DNA from: Microthrixaceae bacterium
GTDB lineage: Bacteria; Actinomycetota; Acidimicrobiia; Acidimicrobiales; Microtrichaceae
Assembly (NCBI GenBank): GCA_020845705.1
Contig: JADLFH010000020.1
Coordinates: forward strand, 20,559 to 84,558
Length of the DNA: 64,000 nt
Direction of reading: 5' to 3'
Both the position numbers and the translations under genes were made by a program. Position 1 is the stretch's first letter. Each line of letters opens with the position of its first letter. The notes beneath the pieces are model-generated. The model was not told where the DNA came from. It saw only the letters and a list, made by a program, of their open reading frames with translations, and searched no databases. Of the stretch, positions 50,275 through 58,806 are shown piece after piece.

Positions 50275-51255
50275 ATGTCCGCCCCCACCCAGACCAGGGC
50301 TTACCGCAACGGCGAGTTGATCGCCGAAGGTTTCACCCTCGACGAGCTCTCCGAGCAGCTCGAGGACGACTCGACGGTCGTGTGGGTGGACCTGTGCAGA
50401 CCCTCCACGGGCCAGCTCCAGCTGCTGGCGACCGAACTCGGGCTCCACGAGCTCGCTGTGGAGGATGCTCTGGGCAACCGTCAACGCCCGAAGCTCGACC
50501 AATACGAGAGCCACGTGTTCCTGGCCTGTCACGCGGTTGAACTCGGCGACTGCCCGGGACGGATGACCGAGCACGAGGTCGACACTTTCATAGGAAAGCG
50601 TTGGATCGTCACGGTCCACAAGAACGACGCGGCGATCATCAACGAAGTCGTGGCCCGGTGGGACCGCAGTCCGACCCTCGCCGTCCACGGGGTGAGCTTC
50701 CTGCTGTGGGGTCTGCTCGATGTGGTGGTCGACGGCTACTTCGAGGCAGTCGACCGGCTCGACGCGTTCTACGACGAGATGAGCGAGGGGATATTCGAGG
50801 ACCGCCCGCTGGACCGAAGCCGCCAGCGGGAGTGGTTCGAGGCAAGACAGGCGCTGGTGCATTTCCATCGGATGGTGGTACCGATGCGCGAGGCCGTCTC
50901 CTCGGTCATGCGCCGTGAGCGCGAGCTGGTTCCCGAGGCGATCTACCCCTACTACCAGGATGTGTACGACCACGTGTTGCGGGTCACCGAGTCGACCGAC
51001 GCGCTTCGTGACCTGGTGGCCACGATCGTGGAGACGAACCTCAGCTTGCGTGACTACCGCCAGAACCAGGTGATGAAGAAGGTGACGAGCTGGGCGGCGA
51101 TCGTGGCAGTTCCCACGCTGATCACCGGGTTCTACGGCATGAACGTGCCGTACCCCGGTTACGCGCTCACTTGGGGCGTGTGGGCGTCGCTGGTGTTGAT
51201 GGTGGTGGTGTCGGCAGGGCTTTTCGTGACCTTCCGTCGCAGGGACTGGCTCTGA
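50275..51255 (+). CDS. corA: CorA-family magnesium/cobalt transporter
   Basis: Pentameric divalent-cation channel, 326 residues. The soluble N-terminal funnel is followed by a long stalk helix and two transmembrane helices near the C-terminus; the signature GMN is present in FYGMNVPYPG. The second membrane helix (ASLVLMVVVSAGLFVTF) ends in a short basic tail (RRRDWL), as usual. The ATG at 50275 has gaaggag about 10 bases upstream. No link with the neighbouring regulators is visible. The exact ion (Mg, Co or Ni) is not defined by sequence. Confidence 0.94.
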   Translation: MSAPTQTRAYRNGELIAEGFTLDELSEQLEDDSTVVWVDLCRPSTGQLQLLATELGLHELAVEDALGNRQRPKLDQYESHVFLACHAVELGDCPGRMTEHEVDTFIGKRWIVTVHKNDAAIINEVVARWDRSPTLAVHGVSFLLWGLLDVVVDGYFEAVDRLDAFYDEMSEGIFEDRPLDRSRQREWFEARQALVHFHRMVVPMREAVSSVMRRERELVPEAIYPYYQDVYDHVLRVTESTDALRDLVATIVETNLSLRDYRQNQVMKKVTSWAAIVAVPTLITGFYGMNVPYPGYALTWGVWASLVLMVVVSAGLFVTFRRRDWL

Positions 51256-51263
51256 GACGGCGA

Positions 51264-51269
51264 TAGCCT
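51264..51269 (+). promoter_or_regulatory. Putative leaderless -10 box for xdhC-like gene
   Basis: The sequence tagcct ends 8 bases before the GTG at 51278 and would drive xdhC plus the overlapping Fae-like gene. Confidence 0.42.
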
Positions 51270-51277
51270 CCCAATCG

Positions 51278-52438
51278 GTGAAGGAGCTGCTCGACGACTT
51301 GGAGCGCTGGGGTCGGTCAGAGACAGCCGTGGTCCTGGCCCGAGTGGTCGACCTGGAGGGTTCGGGCCCACGAACGCCGGGCGCAGCGATGGCGGTGTCT
51401 GCCGACGGCGAGGTCAGCGGGTCGGTGTCGGGTGGATGTGTCGAGGGTGCCGTGGTGGCCGAGGCGATGCGGATCCATGAGGCCGGTGGTGGGCGTCTCG
51501 TGAGCTTCGGGTACTCCGACGACGACGCCTTCGCGGTCGGGCTGACCTGCGGAGGGACGATCCATCTCTACATCGAGCTGTTGGACCGGCGCCGTGGGTG
51601 CCTCGAAGTGCTCCAGGCTGCGCTGCGTGTGGACGAGGCGACGGTTCTCGCAACGGTCGTCGAGGCGGAGGTGCCTGCGCTCGTGGGAGCGAAGCTGGTG
51701 CTGGTCGCCGCCCGCGGCGGGGAGCCGGTCCAATCCGGAACGCTTGGCGATTCGGACCTCGATCGGGTCGTTGCGCGCGATGCGCTGGGGGAACTGGCAG
51801 CGGGACGTTGTGGGGTCCGGCACTACGGCCTTCGCGGTGAAGCTCGTGAGCGGGCGGTCTCGGTGTTCATCGAGTCCTTTGCCCCGCCTCCGCGAATGGT
51901 GATCTTCGGCGCGGTCGACTTCACGGCGGCGCTGGTCCGGGTGGCGAAGGTGTTGGGCTACCACGTCACGGTCTGTGACGCTCGCGAGATGTTCGCGACC
52001 CGACGACGTTTTCCTCTCGCCGATGAGGTGGTCGTCGACTGGCCGCAGCGACTCCTGGAAAGGATCGGCCCGCAACTGGGCCCCCGTGACGCCGTGTGTG
52101 TGCTTACTCATGACCACAAGTTCGATGTGCCTGCGGTCGTTGCCGCCCTCGGGACCGATGTCGGGTATCTGGGGGCGATGGGGAGTCGGCGAACGACCGA
52201 GGAACGGCGCGAACGACTGCTCGAGGCCGGAGTTGGGAAAGCGGACCTGAGGCGTCTGATGGCGCCCATCGGCCTTGACATCGCCGCGCGGACACCCGAG
52301 GAAACGGCGATCTCGATCTGCGCGGAGATCATCGCCGCTCGCACCGGTCGCGCACCGGCGTCGTTGCGTGACACGGTGGATGCAATACATCCGAGAATCG
52401 ACGTGGAGCAACACGACAAGGCGGTGGCGCGCCGGTGA
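51278..52438 (+). CDS. XdhC/CoxI family protein
   Basis: Accessory protein of the XdhC/CoxI family, which handles molybdenum cofactor (sulfuration and insertion) for xanthine dehydrogenase or CO dehydrogenase-type hydroxylases. The N-terminal XdhC_CoxI domain has VVDLEGSGPRTPGAAMAV, SGSVSGGCVEGAVV and FGLTCGG-like VGLTCGGTIHLYIE; the C-terminal Rossmann domain has MVIFGAVDFTAALVRVAK and YLGAMGSRRT. No hydroxylase subunit lies in the window. It overlaps a formaldehyde-activating-enzyme homologue by 4 bases (GTGA), an unusual partner. Confidence 0.88.
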   Translation: MKELLDDLERWGRSETAVVLARVVDLEGSGPRTPGAAMAVSADGEVSGSVSGGCVEGAVVAEAMRIHEAGGGRLVSFGYSDDDAFAVGLTCGGTIHLYIELLDRRRGCLEVLQAALRVDEATVLATVVEAEVPALVGAKLVLVAARGGEPVQSGTLGDSDLDRVVARDALGELAAGRCGVRHYGLRGEARERAVSVFIESFAPPPRMVIFGAVDFTAALVRVAKVLGYHVTVCDAREMFATRRRFPLADEVVVDWPQRLLERIGPQLGPRDAVCVLTHDHKFDVPAVVAALGTDVGYLGAMGSRRTTEERRERLLEAGVGKADLRRLMAPIGLDIAARTPEETAISICAEIIAARTGRAPASLRDTVDAIHPRIDVEQHDKAVARR

Positions 52439-52968
52439 GCTGGGTCCCCCCACCGTCGTACCTGCCCACCCTGATCGGTGAGGGCTACGAGGGCTCGGGC
52501 GTTTCAGCGGCGAACATCAAAGTCATGCTCGGAGACCGAAACGGGCCGGTTGGAACGGCGTGGGCGACGGCGCTGGCGACGCCGACGACGGGCCACGAGC
52601 CGTTCATAGTGGTGGCGCGGCCCGGGCTGCCGGTGAAGCCGTGGACGTTGTTTGTCAACACGGTGGCAATAGCGGGAGACGACCATGGCACGCTCACGGT
52701 CGGGGCGGCCCACGCCGGGGTTGCTGCGGGAATCATCGAGGCCGTGGGTGTCGGGGTCCTTCCCCCTGAGCCTGCCGAGTCGGCGGTGTTGATCGCGTCG
52801 GTTTGGGTGGATCCGGCCGCGTCGCTGGTGCATCAGGACGTGATCTTCGTCAACAACCGCGTTGCGACGGTCGCGGCGATCCGTTCCGCCATTGTGGGTG
52901 GCCCCACCCTGCGTGAGGTGATGTCCGACACGGGTGGAGTGTGGAACGCGGCCTATCACCCGAGCTGA
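52435..52968 (+). CDS. Formaldehyde-activating enzyme (Fae) homologue, divergent
   Basis: A 177-residue protein with the Fae fold. True Fae joins formaldehyde to tetrahydromethanopterin. Matching landmarks are IGEGYEGSG at the start, GPVGTAWATALATPTTGH, the KPWTLFVNTV stretch (KPNTLMFNKV in Methylobacterium Fae, from memory), an AAHAGVAAGIIEAV helix (AQHGVA in Fae) and a C-terminal HPS. However, the catalytic His17 of true Fae aligns with an asparagine (N27 in SAANIKVML). It may therefore catalyse a different reaction or bind another C1 or pterin ligand. It is translationally coupled to XdhC. Confidence 0.76.
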   Translation: MSWVPPPSYLPTLIGEGYEGSGVSAANIKVMLGDRNGPVGTAWATALATPTTGHEPFIVVARPGLPVKPWTLFVNTVAIAGDDHGTLTVGAAHAGVAAGIIEAVGVGVLPPEPAESAVLIASVWVDPAASLVHQDVIFVNNRVATVAAIRSAIVGGPTLREVMSDTGGVWNAAYHPS

Positions 52969-53017
52969 ACGGGCGAAGAATTGCCCCTCGGTTGCTCGAA
53001 CGAGCAGAGTTGACGCC

Positions 53018-53332
53018 ATGGTGCAGCTTCCCAAGCCGCTGTCCGCGGTCGTATTCGGTTCCGTTCTCACCCTCGCTGCCGCCGGGTGCTCACACCCCGA
53101 CCCAAACCCGCCCATGAAGGTGACCGGCGACATCAGCGAGGCGATCCCCACCACGACCACGACCACCACGACATCGGTCGAGGCGACCACCACCACCCTT
53201 TTCTATCCGGGGGTCCCGACGCCGACTACGACCGAGGCTCCTGTCGCCGAGTCGGCGGCTACGACGACAACGGCAGTCGACCAGGGCGAAACGTCCTCGA
53301 CCGAGGACACCACCACCACAACCGAGGGCTGA
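53018..53332 (+). CDS. Small Thr-rich lipoprotein
   Basis: A 104-residue predicted lipoprotein. A signal peptide ends in a lipobox LAAAGC, with the cysteine at residue 24. The remaining 80 residues are Thr/Pro/Glu-rich (long threonine runs) and have no fold that I recognise; they are probably a disordered, glycosylatable wall linker. No recognisable domain remains at the C-terminus, so this could be a truncated form of a larger lipoprotein or a genuine small surface protein. The ATG at 53018 is the only start giving an intact signal peptide. Confidence 0.68.
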   Translation: MVQLPKPLSAVVFGSVLTLAAAGCSHPDPNPPMKVTGDISEAIPTTTTTTTTSVEATTTTLFYPGVPTPTTTEAPVAESAATTTTAVDQGETSSTEDTTTTTEG

Positions 53333-53418
53333 GCGCCGCGGGTTCATGGGTCCGGGTTCACCGGAGGCGGTGAGCGGCAAATCTCAATCGTTGCCGCGGG
53401 GGTGACGATAGGCATGGA

Positions 53419-54087
53419 GTGGCGCTGTTCGACGTAACTCCATCGCTGGTCTCCCCCCGCCGGTTCGGAGCCGCGCTCCATGCCACTCGCGTCGGCACAG
53501 GCTCCACTCTCACCGCGATCTCACGGCGCTGCGAGGGATGGTGGACTCCCGACGAGCTGTTGAACGTAGAGCGAGGATCCGTGTCGCTCGGAGACGCGTC
53601 GATCGTCTCCTTCTGCCGGCTCTATGCCCTCCCAGGCCGGGGCCTGGGCGATGTGGCCAGCCTGGATCTGGTGCTCGATCGGAGTGAGTCGGTGGATCTG
53701 GTGGATGCCGGGTCGGCAGAGGGGTCCGACCATCTGAGCGCCTGCCGACACATCCTCGTGAGGCTGTGTGCGATCAGTCGACTTGTGGGCCTGGATGCGG
53801 AGGAGTTGGCCGACTCGCCTGTTCTGGGCGAAGCCATGGATCTCGACGCCCCCGCGATCCGCAGATCGATCCGTGAACTGGAGGCGGATGGTGACCGGAT
53901 CGGGCAGGTGGCGTCGGTGCTCGATGAGCGGGTTGCCGTACCGCTGGTAGGGCTCTCGATCGGCGAAACCCCCCAGGGAGTCCTGCTGCTGGTGCGGCGG
54001 GCCGGGGGAGCGGTTCGCCCCTCTCCGGAACCTGTTCCCGCCGCCGGACCCCTGCGGTGGTTCACGGCGGCACCTCTCAGCGTCTGA
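53419..54087 (+). CDS. Hypothetical protein with Xre-like N-terminal HTH
   Basis: A 222-residue protein with no clear family. Residues ~15-70 follow the pattern of an Xre/Cro helix-turn-helix (RFGAALHATRVGTGSTLTAISRRCEG and the ERGSVSLGDASIVSFCRLY segment, each fitting the LxxxRxxxGLSLxxIA...ExG layout). The C-terminal half is helical with no signal peptide or membrane segment. It may be a DNA-binding regulator of its neighbours, such as the convergent sigma-like/hydrolase fusion, with whose stop it is separated by 9 bases; this is inference. Confidence 0.6.
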   Translation: MALFDVTPSLVSPRRFGAALHATRVGTGSTLTAISRRCEGWWTPDELLNVERGSVSLGDASIVSFCRLYALPGRGLGDVASLDLVLDRSESVDLVDAGSAEGSDHLSACRHILVRLCAISRLVGLDAEELADSPVLGEAMDLDAPAIRRSIRELEADGDRIGQVASVLDERVAVPLVGLSIGETPQGVLLLVRRAGGAVRPSPEPVPAAGPLRWFTAAPLSV

Positions 54088-54096
54088 GCGAGCGGG

Positions 54097-55497
54097 TCAC
54101 TTCAGCCCGAGGGTCAACTCCAGCACTGGACCCGCAACCTCCGGCGGCCAATCGTGGCCGTAGCCGACGCTGGTCCTCGAGACGACCGCAACCCCATCCC
54201 TGCACGAGTCGCGCCCGGTCACCTCGATACCGCTCGCGTCGCCCTCTCGGGTCTCCTCGGTGCTGCACTCGTTCAAGGTCGCCCACGCCCCGAGGGTTGC
54301 CGCGCTGGCGCCCGGCTCATACGAAGGATCGCGCGTGGCGGATATGCCCCAGCCGCCGTCGAAGGGCAGGATCGCATCGGTTGTGTCGCTGTCGATCAGG
54401 ACCGAGATGCCATGCGCAAGGGCGCAGGAGGGAGGGGCATAGGCGCCTCGCACCATTACCAGGCCACGGATCCGATCCTCGCCGCTGCACGCGATGGCGG
54501 CGGCGAGATGGGCCCCTGTGCCAAACCCGACCGCCACGGTTCTGTCGACATCCAGACAAGAGTCCTCGGCGGCGCGTGAGAGCGCGTCCGCCGCCATCGC
54601 AATGTCGTCTTCCCGGTCCGCGACAGCGCTGACATTCCAGGGTTGGGCGGTGCCGTCGAGGCTCATGACTGCGATCCCCTGGGTTGCCGCTGCCGCTTCG
54701 AGCCCGGTTGTATGCACGACATCCTCGGCCGACTGGCCCGTGTCCCCGATCAGCAGGATCAGCGGCGCTGCCTGAATCCGCCCGGGCGGGAGCGCGAGAC
54801 GCGCAGGTCGATTGCCGGCACCCACCTGAAGGGTTGTCGCGTCGGTCGACCCGTCCGTAGTGCAGGCGGCGCCTCGAGCGCCGCCGGGGTCGGACCTCGG
54901 AGCAGCAAAGGTGGGGCGCTCACCGTGTGGAACCGTGACCAGCAGGACGAGGCCGATCACCAGGAGGATGGACAACGCCGTCCCCACGCTCGCGGGGAGA
55001 CGGGGCGCCAGGAGCGTGGGCGGCGCCGCCGGCTGGGTCTCAGGCAAGGCCTGCACGCCGGGCTGCGTTGTCGGCTCCGGCTCGGACCGGCGCAGAATCA
55101 CAAGGTCTTCGAGGATCTCGCTGAACGGGGCGAGCAGAGCGTCGATCTCTTCGACCCGACGCCGTGAGTACTGCGAAGCGGTCAGGCGGTCGAATCCGCA
55201 GATCCCGACCAACGCCAACGCGACCCGGGTCGAGACGGGTTGAGCGGCCACTTCCTCTGCCAGCACCTCGCGCGCCCGGTGGTAGGGGCGATCCGGGTTG
55301 GGTGGCGTGGCCAGGGAGCGCTCGACGGCGATCGCGGTGACCCAAGCCAAGGGCGAGTCGCCGACCTTTTCGGCGTTGGCCTCCATCCACTCGATCGCCG
55401 AGTACGCAACCGACTCCGCGCTCGCCCGGTCGCCGAGGAATGTCTCGGCGATGGTCAGGGCGATCGCCCGGAGAAGAGTCGGATCCGCGGATGCCAC
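54097..55497 (-). CDS. Sigma-like N-terminal domain, TM helix and degenerate alpha/beta-hydrolase fusion
   Basis: A 466-residue three-part protein. Residues 1-~130 resemble an ECF sigma factor in layout (ETFLGDRASAESVAYSAIEW and SPLAWVTAIAVERSL like region 2; a later helix pair like region 4). A Pro-rich linker and one membrane helix (171-189) follow. The outer domain (~230-466) resembles LpqC/PHB-depolymerase-type hydrolases: a DIAMAADALSRAAED helix, SCLDVDRTVAVGFGTGAH and a terminal GHDWP. The nucleophile elbow GxSxG reads GFGTG, so the serine is replaced by G326. This domain is probably not a serine hydrolase. A GTG at 55497 has a TANNNT box upstream. Confidence 0.64.
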   Translation of the reverse strand: MASADPTLLRAIALTIAETFLGDRASAESVAYSAIEWMEANAEKVGDSPLAWVTAIAVERSLATPPNPDRPYHRAREVLAEEVAAQPVSTRVALALVGICGFDRLTASQYSRRRVEEIDALLAPFSEILEDLVILRRSEPEPTTQPGVQALPETQPAAPPTLLAPRLPASVGTALSILLVIGLVLLVTVPHGERPTFAAPRSDPGGARGAACTTDGSTDATTLQVGAGNRPARLALPPGRIQAAPLILLIGDTGQSAEDVVHTTGLEAAAATQGIAVMSLDGTAQPWNVSAVADREDDIAMAADALSRAAEDSCLDVDRTVAVGFGTGAHLAAAIACSGEDRIRGLVMVRGAYAPPSCALAHGISVLIDSDTTDAILPFDGGWGISATRDPSYEPGASAATLGAWATLNECSTEETREGDASGIEVTGRDSCRDGVAVVSRTSVGYGHDWPPEVAGPVLELTLGLK

Positions 55498-55506
55498 GGT
55501 GCGAAG

Positions 55507-55512
55507 AGTCTA
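55507..55512 (-). promoter_or_regulatory. Putative leaderless -10 box for the sigma/hydrolase fusion gene
   Basis: On the minus strand this reads tagact, 9 bases before the GTG at 55497, within the 55-base divergent gap to the LCP gene. Confidence 0.38.
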
Positions 55513-55552
55513 TGAACCCGTGCAAGCCACTCGATGTGGGAATATCACCACT

Positions 55553-56743
55553 GTGAGCGGACGTGATGACGACCCGGGGGCCCCGCCGCGCCAGTACTAC
55601 GTCCCAGCGCCGGAGGAGATCCCCGCCCCTCGCCCGCCGGTTGCGCCCAGCACGCCGGTTGCGCCCAGCGCGCCGATTGCGCCGCATGCGCGGAGCTCGC
55701 GGAAGAGGAACCCCGCGGGGAGCGCCGCGCCGACTCCCCCTCCGCCGATCCGCTCCCGAAGTCGCTCAAGACACCGGCTCCGGCGGGCGCTTCGGCCCAA
55801 GCTGCGCTGGATCTACCTGTACTTCCCGCTCCTGGTGCTGTTGTTGGTGGGCAGCGCGCTGGGTTGGGGTTGGTATCGCTTCAACTCGCTGTACCGGGTG
55901 GACCTCGACGGCGCGCTCGCTTCGCCAAAGGGTGAGGCGGTCAACTACCTCCTCGTTGGCAGCGACAGCCGTGACGGCGTCGATGCGGACACCACGAACG
56001 TCGGGGCGATCGGCACGAACGTCTCGGGGCGGCGCGCGGACACGATCATCGTGCTGCGAGTAGGTGACGGGGCGGCGACGATGATGTCGATCCCGAGGGA
56101 CCTGTGGGTGACCAACTCGAAGACCGGACGCGCCGGTCGAGTGAATGCCACCTACAACGACAGCCCTGCGAACCTGGTGCGCACGGCCACTGCGAACCTG
56201 GGTATACCGATCCACCGCTACCTCGAAGTGGACTTCGTGAGCTTCTCGGGGATGGTCGACGCGATGGGTGGAGTGAGCATCGACTTCCCGAACCCGGCGC
56301 TGGATCGGCACTCCGGGCTGAACGTCATCGCTTCCGGGCCGGTTCGCCTCGATGGGCCCCAGGCCCTCGCCTACGTCCGCTCCCGTCACTACGTCGAGAT
56401 CATCGGCGGCAAGGAGGTACCCGATCCGACCGCGGATCTCGGTCGCCAACAGCGCCAGCAGACCTTCATTCGCACAGTGCTCAAGTCGGTTGGAGACACC
56501 CGAAATCCCATCACCGCTTTGCGGATCGTCGGTGCCGCGGCAAAGGGAACACGCGTCGATGACCAACTGGGTCTCGGCGACATCGTGTCGCTGGCCCGCA
56601 ACCTTGCCGGAGCAGAACCCGAGACAGTGGTCCTGCCCACGAGGGGCGCCAGGAAGGGGAAGGCCTCGGTGCTCGTGCTCGAGGCGTCCGAGGCAGGCCC
56701 GGTGCTCGCCCGCTTCGGCGGGGAGCCCCACGCGCCGCAGTAG
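55553..56743 (+). CDS. LytR-CpsA-Psr (LCP) family protein
   Basis: Cell-wall glycopolymer ligase of the LCP family, 396 residues. A cytoplasmic Pro/Ala/Arg-rich tail of ~80 residues precedes one membrane helix (YLYFPLLVLLLVGSALGWGWY). The LCP domain follows, with the conserved block LLVGSDSRDGV, the Arg-Asp RRADTIIVLRV, SIPRDLWV, GMVDAMGGVSIDF and LDGPQALAYVRSRH. It transfers a polyprenyl-linked polymer to peptidoglycan. The GTG at 55553 is chosen because it follows an intergenic gap; the open frame upstream overlaps the divergent gene. Confidence 0.9.
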   Translation: MSGRDDDPGAPPRQYYVPAPEEIPAPRPPVAPSTPVAPSAPIAPHARSSRKRNPAGSAAPTPPPPIRSRSRSRHRLRRALRPKLRWIYLYFPLLVLLLVGSALGWGWYRFNSLYRVDLDGALASPKGEAVNYLLVGSDSRDGVDADTTNVGAIGTNVSGRRADTIIVLRVGDGAATMMSIPRDLWVTNSKTGRAGRVNATYNDSPANLVRTATANLGIPIHRYLEVDFVSFSGMVDAMGGVSIDFPNPALDRHSGLNVIASGPVRLDGPQALAYVRSRHYVEIIGGKEVPDPTADLGRQQRQQTFIRTVLKSVGDTRNPITALRIVGAAAKGTRVDDQLGLGDIVSLARNLAGAEPETVVLPTRGARKGKASVLVLEASEAGPVLARFGGEPHAPQ

Positions 56744-56773
56744 GGTGGCGTTCCCCGATCGAAAGGCACATGA

Positions 56774-57328
56774 ATGCCCACCCCCGCCCCTCCGGCCGAC
56801 GGTTCCGCCGAGCGGAAGACGAAGTTCTCCGAGCCCTTCGAGATGGCCGTCGATGCCGACAAGCAGTACCAGGCGGCAATCTCCACCTCGCTCGGCGACA
56901 TGGTTGCCTTCCTGTACCCCCAGCGCGCGCCCGAGACGGTGAACAACTTCGTGAACCTGGCTCGGCACCACTACTACGACGGGTTGATCTTCCACCGCGT
57001 CATTTCGGGGTTCATGATCCAGGGCGGCTGCCCGGAGGGGTCCGGCAGAGGCGGCCCGGGCTACCGGTTCGTCGATGAACTGCCCCAGCGTGGCCAGTAC
57101 GAGATCGGTTCGCTCGCCATGGCGAACGCCGGTCCGAACACGAACGGCAGCCAGTTCTTCATCGTCAGCGGACCCAGCGGCGTCGGGCTGCCCCCGTCGT
57201 ACTCGCTGTTCGGCAAGCTGATCTCCGGGCTGGACGTGTTGGACCAGATCGAGAGGGTCCGCACCGGCGCTGGTGACCGCCCGGTAGAGGACGTGGTGAT
57301 CAACTCGGTCGTCATAACCGAGGAGTGA
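56774..57328 (+). CDS. Cyclophilin-type peptidyl-prolyl cis-trans isomerase
   Basis: Single-domain cyclophilin, 184 residues, which speeds proline isomerisation in protein folding. The catalytic and binding block is typical: APETVNNFVNLARHHYYDG, FHRVISGFMIQGG, GSLAMANAGPNTNGSQFFI, and SLFGKLISGLDVLDQI. It lacks a signal peptide, so it is cytoplasmic; a short hydrophilic N-terminal extension (~25 residues) precedes the domain. The ATG at 56774 lies 8 bases after gaaagg. Its stop overlaps the next start (GTGA), so it heads a three-gene operon. Confidence 0.93.
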   Translation: MPTPAPPADGSAERKTKFSEPFEMAVDADKQYQAAISTSLGDMVAFLYPQRAPETVNNFVNLARHHYYDGLIFHRVISGFMIQGGCPEGSGRGGPGYRFVDELPQRGQYEIGSLAMANAGPNTNGSQFFIVSGPSGVGLPPSYSLFGKLISGLDVLDQIERVRTGAGDRPVEDVVINSVVITEE

Positions 57329-58806
57329 GGCCCAGCCGCGCCCTGGTCGCCGGCCTGGGCGCGGTCGGTGCTCTCGCTGCCGCCGGTGCCGCCACAGCAT
57401 GGTGGCGGCGTCGCGGGACCGCCTCGGTGTCGCCTGCGGTCGTCTCGCAAAGAGCGGCCCGAACAGCGGAATTGATCCGCCTCACGTCGAGGGCTGGCGC
57501 GGGCTACGCGGCAGTCTCTGCGCGTTCGGCGTTTTCTCCGCCCGACCGGAGGGCCGAGGCACGGGCTGACTACGAGATCCGGACCGCCGCGCAGGTGGTC
57601 GAGTCCCTCGGCAACATGAAGGGCGCGGTCATGAAGCTCGGCCAGATGGCCAGCTATCTGGACCAAGGCCTGCCGGAACCGGTTCGCGACGCCCTCGCCC
57701 AGCTTCAGTCGGATGCTCCGCCGATGGCGCCGGAGTTGGTGTCGGAGGTGTTGGTCACCGAGTTGGGTGAGGCGCCCGAACGGCTCTTCGCCGAATGGTC
57801 GGACGCGCCGATCGCCGCGGCATCGATCGGCCAAGTGCATCGCGCCCTCACCCGGGACGGTCGCGACGTTGCCGTGAAGGTCCAGTACCCCGGTGTCGAC
57901 GAGGCCATAAGGGCGGATCTGGAAAACAGCGACCTGCTCTTCGGCGCGTTGGGCATGCTCTTCCCCGGTCTGGACCCCAAGCCGATAGTCGCCGAGTTGA
58001 AGGAGCGGATCTCCGAAGAGCTCGACTACCGGCGTGAGGCATCCAACCAACGAAGGTTCGCCGAGGCGTTCGCAGGGCATCCCACGATCCACGTCCCCCT
58101 CGTGGTGGAGGAGCTGTCCACCGCCCGGGTGCTCACCACGGAGTTCGCGGCGGGCGCCTCCTTCTCCGAACTGTTGGGCTGGTCCCAGGCCGAGCGTGAC
58201 CTCGCAGCCGAGACGATCTACCGGTTCGCTTTCGGCGGCATCTACGAGCTCGGCGTGTTCAACGGCGACCCCCATCCGGGCAACTACCTCTTCGAGCCCG
58301 GTGGCAGGGTCACATTCCTCGACTTCGGTCTGTGCAAGGTGTTTACACCTGAGGAGGTCGTGTGGTTCGAGCGGCTGATCAGCGCGATGGTCATCCGTGA
58401 CGACCGGGAGGAGTTCACCCGATTGTGCGAAGAGCTCGGCTTCATCTCGGGTGCGTCACGCCTTGATCCGGATCTGCTCTACGACTACTTCCGCCACTTC
58501 TACGAGCTCGTTCTCGAAGACGGCCCTATGACGGTCACCCCCGGGTACGCGGCCGAGTCGATCCGTCGCTTCTTCGACCTGTCAGGCCCGTACGCGGAGG
58601 TCATCCGCTCCGCGAACGTGCCGCCGTCGATGGTCATCGTGCAGAGGATCAACCTCGGCCTCTACGGCGTGTTGGCCCAGCTCGGAGCAACCCGCAACTG
58701 GCGTGGCATCGCGGAGGAGATCTGGCCGTTCGTCAATGGCCCCCCATCGACGCCGATGGGAGTCGCCATCTCCGCGTGGCGTCGGGAGCGAGGCCGCTCG
58801 TCGTGA
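57325..58806 (+). CDS. ABC1/AarF/UbiB-family atypical kinase
   Basis: A 493-residue protein of the UbiB/ADCK family, atypical kinases and ATPases linked to isoprenoid lipids and quinones. The family motif KxGQ is K104-L-G-Q in GNMKGAVMKLGQMASY, IGQVHRA matches the glycine-rich loop, VAVKVQYPGVDEAI holds the ATP-site lysine, and NGDPHPGNY plus FLDFGLCKV are the catalytic and metal-binding motifs. An N-terminal hydrophobic segment (ALVAGLGAVGALAAAGAATA) may anchor it. Overlaps with both neighbours (GTGA) indicate translational coupling. The lipid substrate is unknown. Confidence 0.9.
   Translation: MRPSRALVAGLGAVGALAAAGAATAWWRRRGTASVSPAVVSQRAARTAELIRLTSRAGAGYAAVSARSAFSPPDRRAEARADYEIRTAAQVVESLGNMKGAVMKLGQMASYLDQGLPEPVRDALAQLQSDAPPMAPELVSEVLVTELGEAPERLFAEWSDAPIAAASIGQVHRALTRDGRDVAVKVQYPGVDEAIRADLENSDLLFGALGMLFPGLDPKPIVAELKERISEELDYRREASNQRRFAEAFAGHPTIHVPLVVEELSTARVLTTEFAAGASFSELLGWSQAERDLAAETIYRFAFGGIYELGVFNGDPHPGNYLFEPGGRVTFLDFGLCKVFTPEEVVWFERLISAMVIRDDREEFTRLCEELGFISGASRLDPDLLYDYFRHFYELVLEDGPMTVTPGYAAESIRRFFDLSGPYAEVIRSANVPPSMVIVQRINLGLYGVLAQLGATRNWRGIAEEIWPFVNGPPSTPMGVAISAWRRERGRSS

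Noticed and set aside
52435..52968. Evidence for methylotrophy
   Set aside because: A single Fae homologue with a replaced catalytic residue and no mtd, mch or fhc genes is not enough.
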